Shown here: positions 36,332 through 46,093 of the stretch, in pieces
How the letters are laid out: every line of letters begins with the position of its first letter
Position numbering within the stretch: position 1 is the stretch's first letter
NCBI RefSeq assembly: GCF_003611465.1
Contig: NZ_RAXV01000005.1
Location: forward strand, 45,911-109,910
Reading direction: 5' to 3'
DNA: 64,000 bases
Source of the DNA: Acinetobacter tianfuensis
GTDB lineage: Bacteria > Pseudomonadota > Gammaproteobacteria > Pseudomonadales > Moraxellaceae
The notes under the pieces: model-generated
The model's database searches: none
The model's input: only the letters and a program-made list of their open reading frames with translations
What the model was told of the DNA's origin: nothing
Program-made: the position numbers and the translations under genes

Positions 36332-37072
36332 TTACTTTTGGCAAGCATTTAACTTAAATTGAATTTCATCTTTAAAGCTGGATTTTTTATACATCCATAA
36401 GGTGCTGGCTGTGCGTTTTACCGAAATTTTACTGTCCATAACGCTTTGTACGATATGTTGATCCAGTGCATAAATGCCTGAACCTTGCTTAATTTTGACT
36501 TTTTTAACGTTGCCTTTTTTATCCGCTTTAAAGCTGAATTTTACTTGGCGGTTATGACCGTTTAACTGTTCTGAGTTTAAATCCAAGGCTGGCTGCGATT
36601 GATACTTAAATGCCGTTTTTTTAGCTTGCTGCTGCGCTTGCCAGATTTTTGAGTCAAAGCTGTATTCACATGCTTTTTCTGCATTGCTGAGTTTGAGATT
36701 AAAAGCCTGATAGCCAATTTGCGCGACTGCTTTGCCGTCTTGCAGATGCGGTTTCACCTCAGCTTTTTCTACTGCGCGCAGTAAGATCTGATCTAAGTTT
36801 TTTAAACCTGTACTTTCTTCTACAGTTGCTTCCTGAACCTCACCCTCTGCATCTGCAAATACGCGGATAATTGCTGCGCGGTTTTTGCCTTTTAAGTCGT
36901 CTTTTGAATAATTCGGCTGCGGAAATTCAGACCATTGCAAGCGCGTAGTCAAATGTGCAGGAACAACATCAATGGTTTGCGCAGGCAGCTGATGAACTTT
37001 TTTAGATGGAGCGCTGTAAGCGGCGCTTAGCGGCAAGCTCATCAAAACAGATAAGCACAGTATTTTTTTCAT
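36332..37072 (-). CDS. Periplasmic protein with two TonB C-terminal-like domains
   Basis: 246 residues with a cleavable signal (MKKILCLSVLMSLPLSAAYSA). Two TonB_C-like repeats follow: about 45-130 (FPQPNYSKDDLKGKNRAAIIRVF..GxVQEATVEESTGLKNLD) and about 160-243 (the same pattern, GNVKKVKIKQGSGIYALD). There is no membrane anchor of the ExbBD-coupled kind and no Pro-rich linker, so it is unlikely to energise transport itself. No ExbB or ExbD gene is nearby. Confidence 0.8.
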   Translation of the reverse strand: MKKILCLSVLMSLPLSAAYSAPSKKVHQLPAQTIDVVPAHLTTRLQWSEFPQPNYSKDDLKGKNRAAIIRVFADAEGEVQEATVEESTGLKNLDQILLRAVEKAEVKPHLQDGKAVAQIGYQAFNLKLSNAEKACEYSFDSKIWQAQQQAKKTAFKYQSQPALDLNSEQLNGHNRQVKFSFKADKKGNVKKVKIKQGSGIYALDQHIVQSVMDSKISVKRTASTLWMYKKSSFKDEIQFKLNACQK

Positions 37073-37173
37073 AAGTTAAGGGCTGTATGTGCTCGAAGAG
37101 CAGTATCGGTCAATATTGAAGCGCAGTATTTCCTGAATTGGAAATACTGGCAAGTCTAAATTTAAAATAGCGC

Positions 37174-37572
37174 TTATTTTTCTCCGCCTTTATTGATATC
37201 TACCGTAAATAAGTCTTTGGTTTTGACCCAGCTGAGTATGCTGACATCAATTTTTGCCTGACCGTAAGTGTGAAAAAGCCAGCATAAAATCAGCGGCATA
37301 GGCACCGCAAAAAATAAGCATATTTTCATAATGGTTTGCTTATTAAAGCGGTCTGCAAAATAGCCGCCCCAAAGCGATAGGCAAATAAATGGAATTGCTT
37401 CAGCAAGGCTGGTTAAGCCGAGTGTCAGCGGATCTTTGGTAATTTGAGACAGTGAATAAGCCACGATAATTTCTTGAATTAAAATTGCCTAGGTTAAGCA
37501 GAACTGGTTCAGCGTAACAATGGAGAAGTCGCGGTAGCGCAAGGCTGTAAATGCCTCTATAGCGGGAGTCAT
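37174..37572 (-). pseudogene. Truncated MFS transporter with in-frame TAG
   Basis: Starting at ATG 37572 (minus), the frame reads TPAIEAFTALRYRDFSIV, a typical start of Acinetobacter-type MFS proteins, then TAG at 37489-37491 where Leu is expected (FCLT-stop-AILIQE). It continues in frame with SLAEAIPFICLSLWGGYFADRFNKQ, the conserved loop 2-3 motif. After about 130 residues homology ends, against roughly 400 in intact transporters. It carries both a nonsense mutation and a large 3' deletion. Confidence 0.85.
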
Positions 37573-37704
37573 GGGTCTAATCTGAGTGCAAAAGTGCTCA
37601 AAGTATAGAGGTGCTATGCGCGGCAGCTTATTCATTTCATCTTGCAAACCTTATAGATAATAAGGCTAAAGCTTTTGGCAGCGTATTTTAATTACCAATG
37701 GCGC

Positions 37705-37733
37705 TTTTGTTTTGATCAAAGATGCTTTAGAAT
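37705..37733 (+). promoter_or_regulatory. Candidate promoter for rpmI-rplT
   Basis: A -10 TAGAAT (37728-37733) with a weak -35 TTTTGT 17 bases upstream. It would give a leader of about 65 bases that contains a TCGC/GCGA hairpin at about 37760-37774, where L20-type autoregulation could act. Confidence 0.4.
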
Positions 37734-37805
37734 ATTCGCTCCCTTACCTGCAGGTCGTTGTCGCAATGGTGCGAGCGTGCCGAACAGGTGCTTAAAGAGG
37801 TTGTT

Positions 37806-38000
37806 ATGGCTAAGTTAAAAACTCGCCGTGGTGCAGCTAAACGTTTCAAAGCGACTGCAAACGGTTTCAAGCGTAAACAAGCGTTCAAACGCCACATTTT
37901 GACCAAAAAATCTGCTAAACGTATCCGTCAATTGCGCGGCTGTGTAATGGTTCACGTGAGTGACGTTGCAGCTGTTCGTGCTATGTGCCCATACATCTAA
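37806..38000 (+). CDS. rpmI: Ribosomal protein bL35
   Basis: 64 residues from ATG 37806, the normal L35 length, highly basic ([22 protein letters not shown] at the start is typical). GAGG lies ahead of it. rplT follows after 11 bases. Confidence 0.97.
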   Translation: MAKLKTRRGAAKRFKATANGFKRKQAFKRHILTKKSAKRIRQLRGCVMVHVSDVAAVRAMCPYI

Positions 38001-38011
38001 GGAGATTATAA

Positions 38012-38371
38012 ATGGCTCGTGTAAAACGTGGTGTACAGGCTCATCGCCGTCATAAAAAAATTCTTGCTCGTGCTAAAGGTTACTACGGCGCTCGTTCACG
38101 CGTATATCGCGTAGCGTTCCAAGCGGTAATCAAAGCAGGTCAATACGCTTACCGTGACCGTCGTCAAAAGAAACGTCAATTCCGTGCTCTATGGATTGCG
38201 CGTATCAACGCTGGTGCTCGTCAAAACGGTTTGTCTTACAGCCGTATGATTTCTGGCTTGAAAAAAGCTCAAGTGATCATCGACCGTCGCGTACTTGCTG
38301 ACATCGCTATGCATGACGCAGTTGCATTTGCTGCTTTAGCTGAAAAAGCTAAAGGCGCATTAGCTGCTTAA
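38012..38371 (+). CDS. rplT: Ribosomal protein bL20
   Basis: 119 residues, full length, with [17 protein letters not shown] at the N-terminus and the RNA-binding globular domain [15 protein letters not shown]. Needed for early 50S assembly; in many bacteria it represses its own operon. AAGGAGA lies before the start. Confidence 0.98.
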   Translation: MARVKRGVQAHRRHKKILARAKGYYGARSRVYRVAFQAVIKAGQYAYRDRRQKKRQFRALWIARINAGARQNGLSYSRMISGLKKAQVIIDRRVLADIAMHDAVAFAALAEKAKGALAA

Positions 38372-38389
38372 TCATCTCTGGATGATTTA

Positions 38390-38418
38390 AAAAAGACCGC
38401 TTTTAGCGGTCTTTTTTA
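38390..38418 (+). terminator. Terminator of rpmI-rplT
   Basis: AAAAAAGACCGC / GCGGTCTTTTTT with a TTTTA loop. It cuts rplT off from pheST. Confidence 0.9.
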
Positions 38419-38440
38419 TTGTCAGTTTTTTATTTGAAAT

Positions 38441-39568
38441 TCATTTTCGTGCAAAGAGTGCAAGGAAAAATAAAATTAAAATTGCCATCACTGTAAATTT
38501 AGCGAATTCATAATGTGAAACCAGCCAAAATACGCCATAAAGCAAGCCTATAGTGATCGCTAAAAAAACGATTAAGTATAAAAATGATGGGAGTGGCGAC
38601 ATTGTCTGTTCTTTACGATCATTTAGATTTTCGGTTTCATTATTTAGATTTTCTTGAGTCACTTTACTTTGAATCGTTAATTTTGAAATGGGTTTAAATT
38701 GCTCATCGATATAGGCATTTTCATAATCATTTGCAGTGTGAGAAATGAGTTTTACTAATGCTTCATTTAATAGATCTTGGTAATCATTGATTTGTGAATA
38801 ATGTTCGTTGATATAACTTGAATTGGATGAACGGTCTTGTAGATATCTTGATATTTCAGTGTCGATTTCATCTTGTGTGCTTTCAATTTTATTGATGAGC
38901 GCAAAAGCCAGATTAAGCTCTGTAGAGGGATGTTTTAGAAAGTCGTAATCATAAGAATCATGGTGCAGTGATAGGTTATTGACCAGTGTAAGACTTAAAT
39001 CCTTTTTGAAGTTGAAAGGGGGATTTAAGACTTCTGATGAGAGTTGTTCATAATAAGTTTGCCAATTTAAAGGTAAATTAAATTGAGTGATTGTTTGTAA
39101 TTGTTTCTGATCGAGTTTAATCAAAGTAAAAAGCAGGTATTTATCATAGTTTTGGCTTGATGGAAATCCACTAAAATCGCGTGGATCATAAGAGATAGAA
39201 AGTGGCTTGACTTTTTCGTGATTTATTTTGAGTAATGCAAAGCTATGATTTTGCCCTAAGAAAACTGCGAGCGGATAATCATCAGTCGCGAAATGATATT
39301 GTTTAAAATCTGCCGAAAGATGAGAAAATATTTGTCTAAAGGGGATGAGTTGGCTCGTTCGAATCCCTTGGCTCAATAAATCAGTGATTAAATGCTCAGG
39401 TGAATCGTAAATTAATTCATTGGTTTCAAAGTCCCGAACCATAAAAATATTATTAGCAACCTTACACCAGTCATGGCTGATGTTATGGAAATAAAAGCTA
39501 TTCTCATCGAAATAGTGTTGCGCACTATGCTGTAACCCAATAATAAAATTAAAATAATTATCTTTCAT
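38441..39568 (-). CDS. Hypothetical protein with C-terminal membrane anchor
   Basis: About 375 residues from ATG 39568; an upstream TTG would add 16 residues. The large N-terminal part is soluble, acidic and AT-rich in coding. Two hydrophobic segments lie close to the C-terminus (SFLYLIVFLAITIGLLYGVF and FTVMAILILFFLALFA), leaving most of the protein in the cytoplasm. I recognise no domain. Low GC and a lone position between translation genes suggest horizontally acquired or fast-evolving DNA. Confidence 0.65.
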   Translation of the reverse strand: MKDNYFNFIIGLQHSAQHYFDENSFYFHNISHDWCKVANNIFMVRDFETNELIYDSPEHLITDLLSQGIRTSQLIPFRQIFSHLSADFKQYHFATDDYPLAVFLGQNHSFALLKINHEKVKPLSISYDPRDFSGFPSSQNYDKYLLFTLIKLDQKQLQTITQFNLPLNWQTYYEQLSSEVLNPPFNFKKDLSLTLVNNLSLHHDSYDYDFLKHPSTELNLAFALINKIESTQDEIDTEISRYLQDRSSNSSYINEHYSQINDYQDLLNEALVKLISHTANDYENAYIDEQFKPISKLTIQSKVTQENLNNETENLNDRKEQTMSPLPSFLYLIVFLAITIGLLYGVFWLVSHYEFAKFTVMAILILFFLALFARK

Positions 39569-39633
39569 TGTTTTTAATACTTTTAGAATTATAGGTCTAT
39601 GATAACGTGTTCTCAAATTCTGGGTAAAGTGCT

Positions 39634-40011
39634 ATGCGCAAACAATACCATTTTCGGCAGGCGGCAAAAGGCACGTACATTTGGGATGTACATCATCTTG
39701 TTCAGCTCAGTCAAAATTTTCCCGTTCAAGAGCTTGAGTTAAATCAGATTCAAGAGCTGGAAGAAGCTTATTGGTTTCCAGATTCATCCCCGACAACACA
39801 GCAAATCATTGAACATATTCAGCTGATAGAGGCCGCTGATTTAAGTTATCCTGTTATTTTATGTGCGAAAGGGCGTGTCATGGATGGTATGCATCGAATA
39901 GCAAAAGCGAAGTTGCAGGGCCATAAAAAAATTCAAGCGGTTCAATTTAAGGTGACGCCATTGCCTGACTTTATCAATGTAGATGAAGAGGATTTGGATT
40001 ATGATGAATAA
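39634..40011 (+). CDS. ParB/sulfiredoxin-superfamily small protein
   Basis: 125 residues. The signature is VILCAKGRVMDGMHRIAKAKLQG near residues 75-97, the GxxxDGxHR box of the ParB/Srx fold, preceded by a segment like other stand-alone ParB-like proteins. There is no HTH or ParA partner, so chromosome partitioning is unlikely; related domains bind or hydrolyse nucleotides. It overlaps the next gene by 8-11 bases. Confidence 0.7.
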   Translation: MRKQYHFRQAAKGTYIWDVHHLVQLSQNFPVQELELNQIQELEEAYWFPDSSPTTQQIIEHIQLIEAADLSYPVILCAKGRVMDGMHRIAKAKLQGHKKIQAVQFKVTPLPDFINVDEEDLDYDE

Positions 40012-40534
40012 GATTAATGTTGTTGGCACTTCCGCTACTGGGAAATCCACTTTTTCCAGAGCATTGGCAAAGAGGCTGGAGCTGCATTATATCGAGCTGG
40101 ATAATTTATTTTGGCTGGATGACTGGCAGGAATGTCCTGATGAGATTTTTTTCGCCAAAATTGAAGCCGAAATTGCTCAAGCTCAACATGGTTATGTTAT
40201 TGACGGCAACTACACACGGAGTATTCCTGTGAAGTGGGCCGAAATTGATACAGTGATTTGGCTGGATTTACCGTTCCCGGTCAATTTTTACCGTTCTGTG
40301 AAGCGCGCTTTTCATCGGGCATGGCACAAACAGAATTTGTGGCCAAGCTCAAATAATCAGGAAAGTTTGAAACAGATGTTTGGTCAAGATTCGATTATTT
40401 GGTGGATGGTGAAAACACATGCTAAAAACCGTCAAAAATATTTTGAGATGATGACAGCGCCTGAGTATCAGCATTTAAAATGGATTCGTTTAACCAGTCA
40501 AAAGCAAGTGAATCAATTTTTAGAGCAAATTTGA
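40001..40534 (+). CDS. P-loop nucleotide kinase (adenylate kinase/FlaR-like)
   Basis: 177 residues from ATG 40001 (or 40004), AGAGGA upstream. The Walker A GTSATGKSTFSRALAK lies near residue 10, followed by HYIELDNLFWL, the DxxxW pattern of 'DNA topology modulation' FlaR-like kinases, and DGNYTRS near residue 68. Such proteins phosphorylate small molecules of unknown identity. Overlap with the ParB-like gene implies joint translation. Confidence 0.8.
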   Translation: MMNKINVVGTSATGKSTFSRALAKRLELHYIELDNLFWLDDWQECPDEIFFAKIEAEIAQAQHGYVIDGNYTRSIPVKWAEIDTVIWLDLPFPVNFYRSVKRAFHRAWHKQNLWPSSNNQESLKQMFGQDSIIWWMVKTHAKNRQKYFEMMTAPEYQHLKWIRLTSQKQVNQFLEQI

Positions 40535-40651
40535 TGTGTATCGGCAGCGATGCGCCAGACTATCTGAAAAACCAGAGTTACATAAAACTGCTTTAATCTA
40601 TGCTCATCTGCCTGCTTAATAATAAGAAAATCAAGACATCAGGATAAAAAT

Positions 40652-40864
40652 ATGTTGGCAGAAATTACAGGTATGGGGCAAGGCAGCATTACAATTGAAC
40701 TGCAGATGATTCCGCGTAAAGGCGAGTCTGTGAAAATTATGTACGGTGCAGATGCTCAGCTGGAAGGAGAAGTAGTTTCGGTGAATCACTATATCAATCA
40801 GCATGCAAATGAACACAAAGTACAGCTGAAAATACGGCCTTTTAATTATTTAATTACCGCATAA
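40652..40864 (+). CDS. Hypothetical 70-residue protein
   Basis: 70 residues of beta-rich composition (ITIELQMIPRKGESVKIMYG, EGEVVSVNHYIN), perhaps an SH3- or KOW-like barrel; no family recognised. A ribosome binding site (AGGATAA) and an immediate downstream terminator support a real gene. Confidence 0.65.
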   Translation: MLAEITGMGQGSITIELQMIPRKGESVKIMYGADAQLEGEVVSVNHYINQHANEHKVQLKIRPFNYLITA

Positions 40865-40871
40865 TAAAACT

Positions 40872-40901
40872 AAAAAAAGCATCCTATGGATGCTTTTTTT
40901 A
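40872..40901. terminator. Bidirectional terminator
   Basis: AAAAAAAGCATCC / GGATGCTTTTTTT with a TAT loop, between converging genes. Confidence 0.9.
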
Positions 40902-40917
40902 TAACAAAATGCAGTAT

Positions 40918-41934
40918 TTATAAGCCAAAATAATAAGCGCAAATACAGATCACAATGGTCACCATAATCAGCGCAAATACGCCGGTTTTACTGTTGCTGT
41001 CTGCTGACGGTTTTGAATATGCTTTGTTCGCTGCCTGTTGTGCAGGTGCATCATTATCCAAAGGTGAAGGCGCGATTGCTGCGCTTAGGCGTGCTGTTTT
41101 GTAATGGTTGGCTGCTTTGACAATAAATTTGGCGCTCAGCTCATCAATTTTCTGCGAAAAATGGCGGATATTCAGCTGCTCTTCTGGGCTGAGCACTTCA
41201 CCTTCAGCATTATAAGGGTGCTGAATTTTGGCTTGAATAAAACTGCTTAATGCATCTAGGCGATAGAAGGTTTTATGCGCATAGTCTGCAGCATAATCTG
41301 TTGGAAGCAGTGACTGCTGAGGCAGATCTAAACTGCTGGCATCAGGCGCTTTTCCATAATAAGGCATGCCGATATCTTCTGGTTCTTCAAAACCTGCAGC
41401 GAATTTGCTGTCAAAGAGCTCGTTGTCTGTATAAATCTGAATGTCATCCCAATTCGGCTGCTGCAAATCAGCTTCAATGCGTTTGCTTAGCTTTGAATTT
41501 AATTCAAAGCGCCATAAGGTTTCAAGGCGCAAATTCAGCTGCTGGCCAGCTGGCGCTTCATAGTCATTATCGGCCTTATACCACTCAGCCAATTCTTTGC
41601 CAAAAATCCAAGCCTGTTTTTTGTTGGCTTCATGGCTGACAATAAAGTGCGCATAAGGCAGCAATTCGACATTGCTGTTTGGGTTTTGTTCTTCATTTAA
41701 AATGCTGGAATTGTGCAGGCTGATACGTTGCACGCCTTGTCTTTTTAAACCTTCCAGCCAGATTTGAAAATGCTGTGCAAGCAAATGCTGGCTGAGCAGA
41801 TCACGGAATGCAAAGGCATGCTGGTCAAAAATGGCGTGTTTTACCCAGCGCTGAAAGCTTAAATCCTGTGCAAGAAATTCATTGCCATAAGTGACTAAAG
41901 TCAGCTGCTGTTTCCAAATTTGATCGAGTGCCAT
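40918..41934 (-). CDS. Tail-anchored hypothetical protein
   Basis: 338 residues: a long soluble cytoplasmic part, a low-complexity Ala/Ser/Pro linker (about 285-315) and a single C-terminal membrane helix (about 319-336, VFALIMVTIVICICAYYFGL at the very end). No signal peptide. No domain recognised. It lies just before pheS on the opposite strand. Confidence 0.72.
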   Translation of the reverse strand: MALDQIWKQQLTLVTYGNEFLAQDLSFQRWVKHAIFDQHAFAFRDLLSQHLLAQHFQIWLEGLKRQGVQRISLHNSSILNEEQNPNSNVELLPYAHFIVSHEANKKQAWIFGKELAEWYKADNDYEAPAGQQLNLRLETLWRFELNSKLSKRIEADLQQPNWDDIQIYTDNELFDSKFAAGFEEPEDIGMPYYGKAPDASSLDLPQQSLLPTDYAADYAHKTFYRLDALSSFIQAKIQHPYNAEGEVLSPEEQLNIRHFSQKIDELSAKFIVKAANHYKTARLSAAIAPSPLDNDAPAQQAANKAYSKPSADSNSKTGVFALIMVTIVICICAYYFGL

Positions 41935-42038
41935 TGTTGTGTGATCTCTTTGATAATGCGCTTATCTTATACTTTTTTTAATTCTGGATGCTATTGCAAT
42001 TTTAGCAGTGAATGCGCTTCATCCTTTTGCTTAAAAAC

Positions 42039-42047
42039 TGGTAGAAT
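42039..42047 (+). promoter_or_regulatory. Extended -10 promoter of pheST-ihfA
   Basis: TGGTAGAAT is an extended -10 (TGnTAnAAT type), 44 bases before the pheS start. The -35 is weak. No Phe-rich leader peptide like E. coli pheM is seen. Confidence 0.45.
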
Positions 42048-42069
42048 ACGGGGTTTTATAAATTTTTAA

Positions 42070-43071
<1,002 letters not shown>

Positions 43072-43102
43072 ACGAATTTAAACAGTTATTTGAATATTAT
43101 TG

Positions 43103-43200
43103 AAATCCCCCTAAATCCCCCTTTGTAAAAGGGGGGCTTTCCCGCCTAAATCTAAGGTGGATGTGTTTCCCCTCTTTTTAAAGAGGGGTTAGGGGAGATT
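43103..43200. repeat. Palindromic double-hairpin repeat (REP/MITE-like) inside the pheST operon
   Basis: The left arm (CCCCCTTTGTAAAAGGGGGG) and right arm (CCCCTCTTTTTAAAGAGGGG) each form a C/G hairpin. The outer ends, AATCCCCCTAAATCCCC and the reverse complement of the right end (AATCTCCCCTAACCCC), match as imperfect terminal inverted repeats. It fills most of the 143-base pheS-pheT gap. The transcript would carry two strong hairpins. Confidence 0.75.
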
Positions 43201-43214
43201 AAGGAATTGAATGT

Positions 43215-45596
43215 ATGAAAATTAGCGAAAATTGGCTGCGTACATGGGTTAACCCGGCCATTGATAGCAATACTTTATCTGACCAGCTGACCATGCTGGG
43301 TTTAGAAATTGATGATTTGTCTCCTGCGGCAAAAGCATTTACTGGCGTGGTTGTTGGTGAAGTTCTGACTGTAGAGCAGCATCCAGATGCAGACCGTTTA
43401 CGTGTTACGACGGTAAACATTGGTTCAGGCGAGCCATTGCAAATCGTATGCGGTGCGCCAAACGTGCGTGCAGGCATGAAAGCGCCTGTTGCAACCATCG
43501 GTGCAGTATTGCCGGGTGATTTCAAAATTAAGAAAGGCAAGCTGCGCGGTATTGAATCACAAGGTATGCTTTGCGGTGCTTCAGAGATTGATTTAGAAGA
43601 CAAAATTGATGGTCTTTTAGAGCTTCCTGCTGATGCTCCTGTCGGTGTAGATATTCGTGAATATCTAGAACTTGATGACAACGTGCTTGATATCAGCATC
43701 ACGCCAAACCGCGGTGACTGTTTCAGTATCCGCGGTATTGCGCGTGAAGTTGCTGTAATCAACCAAATGACAGCGGTTGCACCAGAAGTTAAGGAAGTTG
43801 CAGCAACAATTTCTGATGAGAAAAAAGTTGTTATTTCAACCGAAGGCTGCCCGCGCTATCTAGGCCGTGTGATTAAGAATGTCAATACCAAAGCGCCTAC
43901 ACCTGAGTGGATGGAGCGCGCACTTGCTCGTTCAGGCATTCGTCAGCACAGTATCTTGGTTGACATCACGAACTATGTATTGATGGAATTGGGTCAGCCT
44001 TTGCATGCTTTTGATGGCGGAAAGGTTCAAGGTGCAGTACATGTGCGTCAGGCTGCTGCGAATGAAAAATTAGTATTGCTGAATGAGCAAGAAATAGAAC
44101 TGAATGAAAAAGTGATGGTGATTGCTGATGATGAAAAAGCATTGGCAATTGCAGGCATCATGGGCGGCTTGTCTTCATCTGTTACTGATGAAACCAAAGA
44201 AATTTTCTTAGAATCAGCATTCTTTGCACCGCTTGCAATTGCTGGCCGTGCACGCAGTTTCGGTTTGCACACGGATGCATCTCAGCGTTATGAACGCGGT
44301 GTCGACTTTGAATTGCCAATGGTTGCAATGCACCGTGCTTCTCAGTTGATTGCTGAGCTTGCAGGCGGTGAGTTTGGTCCGATTACCGTAGCTGAACAGG
44401 CAGATTTGCTGCCGACACGTGAAGTAATTGAGCTGGAACAAGCGCAAGTTGATCAATTGTTGGGCTATCGCGTTGACGGTGCATTCATTGCAGATGCATT
44501 AACACGTTTAGGCTGTGATGTAACGGTTAAAGCGGAAGGTCAATGGTCAGTGGTTCCGCCATCTCACCGCTATGATATGGCAATTTACCAAGACTTGATT
44601 GAAGAAGTAGCGCGTATTCACGGCTACGACAATATTCAAATCAGCTTGCCGAAAATTGAAGCTAAGCTTGCGAAATATCAAGATCAATTTGAAATTGCAC
44701 AATTGCGTCAAACAGTTGTTGCGCTAGGCTATCAAGAAGCCATCAGCTTCAGCTTTGCAGATTTGAAACTTGAAAAACAATTGAATCCAGCGGTAAACCC
44801 GCTTGCATTGGCGAATCCAATTTCTAGTGATTTGGCAGTCATGCGTTCGACACTGCTTTCAAGCTTGATTCCTTGCGTGCAATATAATGTGAACCGCCAG
44901 CAAAGCCGTGTACGTTTTTATGAATTAGGCTTACGTTTTGATTATCAAGACGCTGCCTCTATTCATGATCTGAAACAAATTCCTACGTTTGCCATGATTG
45001 CGACAGGTTCACGCTCTGCTGAATCATGGCATGGCAAAGCTGCGCCAGTTGATTTCTTTGACTTCAAGGGCGATGTAGAACAAGTTTTAGCTGCTGCGCG
45101 TTTAAACGTTGAATTTGTGCGTTCTGAACGTGTTTGGCTGCACCCTGGCCAGTCTGCTGAAATTTTACTGAATGGCCAGTCTATTGGTTATATGGGCCGT
45201 TTGCATCCATCTTTAGAAGATGAGCTTGACTTGAGCACGACTTGGGTCGCTGAGCTTGATCAATCGGCTGTTTTGCAAACTTATGTATCTAATTTTACAG
45301 AATTATCACGTTTTCCATCGGTTAGACGTGATATTGCGCTTTTAATTAGTGATAAGATTAATGTTAGCGAAATTCAGCAGCTTATCGAAAAAACGGGTGG
45401 AGAGCTTCTAGACTCAACTTGGTTGTTTGATGTGTACACTGGTCAAGGTGTAGAAGAAGGCAAACGCTCATTGGCATTTGCACTGCTTTGGCAGCATCCA
45501 GCGCGCACCTTGGAAGATGCTGAAATCAAATCCGGTATGGATAACATTCTCCAAGTGTTGGAAAACACTTATCAGGCGACATTGAGGGCTTCATGA
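43215..45596 (+). CDS. pheT: Phenylalanyl-tRNA synthetase beta subunit
   Basis: 793 residues, full length: N-terminal tRNA-binding OB domain (about 40-150, [18 protein letters not shown]), B3/B4 editing domains, B5 and catalytic-like core, and C-terminal FDX-ACB anticodon domain ([12 protein letters not shown]). The last codons overlap ihfA by ATGA. Confidence 0.98.
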   Translation: MKISENWLRTWVNPAIDSNTLSDQLTMLGLEIDDLSPAAKAFTGVVVGEVLTVEQHPDADRLRVTTVNIGSGEPLQIVCGAPNVRAGMKAPVATIGAVLPGDFKIKKGKLRGIESQGMLCGASEIDLEDKIDGLLELPADAPVGVDIREYLELDDNVLDISITPNRGDCFSIRGIAREVAVINQMTAVAPEVKEVAATISDEKKVVISTEGCPRYLGRVIKNVNTKAPTPEWMERALARSGIRQHSILVDITNYVLMELGQPLHAFDGGKVQGAVHVRQAAANEKLVLLNEQEIELNEKVMVIADDEKALAIAGIMGGLSSSVTDETKEIFLESAFFAPLAIAGRARSFGLHTDASQRYERGVDFELPMVAMHRASQLIAELAGGEFGPITVAEQADLLPTREVIELEQAQVDQLLGYRVDGAFIADALTRLGCDVTVKAEGQWSVVPPSHRYDMAIYQDLIEEVARIHGYDNIQISLPKIEAKLAKYQDQFEIAQLRQTVVALGYQEAISFSFADLKLEKQLNPAVNPLALANPISSDLAVMRSTLLSSLIPCVQYNVNRQQSRVRFYELGLRFDYQDAASIHDLKQIPTFAMIATGSRSAESWHGKAAPVDFFDFKGDVEQVLAAARLNVEFVRSERVWLHPGQSAEILLNGQSIGYMGRLHPSLEDELDLSTTWVAELDQSAVLQTYVSNFTELSRFPSVRRDIALLISDKINVSEIQQLIEKTGGELLDSTWLFDVYTGQGVEEGKRSLAFALLWQHPARTLEDAEIKSGMDNILQVLENTYQATLRAS

Positions 45597-45892
45597 CAGC
45601 ATTAACAAAAGCAGAAATGGCTGATCATTTAAGTGAGCTCACGAGTTTAAACCGTCGTGAAGCAAAACAAATGGTCGAATTATTCTTCGATGAGATTAGC
45701 CAAGCGCTGATCTCTGGGGAACAGGTTAAGTTATCGGGTTTCGGCAACTTTGAGCTGCGTGATAAACGCCAGCGTCCAGGCCGTAACCCTAAAACGGGTG
45801 AAGAGATTCCGATTTCTGCCCGCCGTGTTGTTACTTTCCGCGCAGGACAAAAATTCCGTCAGCGTGTGGGTAATGAGCAGATTGAAGACTAA
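45593..45892 (+). CDS. ihfA: Integration host factor alpha subunit
   Basis: 99 residues; a DNA-bending nucleoid protein that pairs with IhfB. The signature [22 protein letters not shown] (beta-arm with the intercalating Pro) is near residues 45-66. Start overlaps the pheT stop, the usual gene order. Confidence 0.98.
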   Translation: MTALTKAEMADHLSELTSLNRREAKQMVELFFDEISQALISGEQVKLSGFGNFELRDKRQRPGRNPKTGEEIPISARRVVTFRAGQKFRQRVGNEQIED

Positions 45893-45913
45893 TCTGCTGA
45901 TTTAAATACGGAA

Positions 45914-45948
45914 GCCCATTTGCAGTGTTGCTGCAGGTGGGTTTTTTA
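45914..45948 (+). terminator. Terminator of pheST-ihfA
   Basis: CCCA..TGCAG / CTGCA..TGGG stem followed by GTTTTTTATT. Confidence 0.75.
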
Positions 45949-46039
45949 TTGTCTATAGAATCGTGGGACTTGGCTGTAAAGGCTGTCAGATTGTTATTGT
46001 TAATTGTGTGCGGCAGGGTGGTCTTAAATTTTAGGCAAT

Positions 46040-46068
46040 AAAAAAAGAGAGCCAAAGGCTCTCTTTTT
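46040..46068. terminator. Bidirectional terminator near the Ala-rich lipoprotein gene
   Basis: AAAAAAAGAGAGCC / GGCTCTCTTTTT with an AAA loop; it serves the minus-strand lipoprotein gene and backs up the ihfA terminator. Confidence 0.85.
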
Positions 46069-46093
46069 GTACTGTACTAAATAATCGGTTAGA

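Noticed and set aside
37174..37464. A 96-residue membrane protein
   Set aside because: Its upstream in-frame sequence after a TAG codon is the rest of an MFS N-terminus; it is a pseudogene fragment.
39634..40534. A plasmid-type ParAB partition system or toxin-antitoxin pair
   Set aside because: The ParB-like protein has no HTH, the kinase is not a ParA (no deviant Walker), and neither resembles known toxins. Kept only as an unexplained pair.
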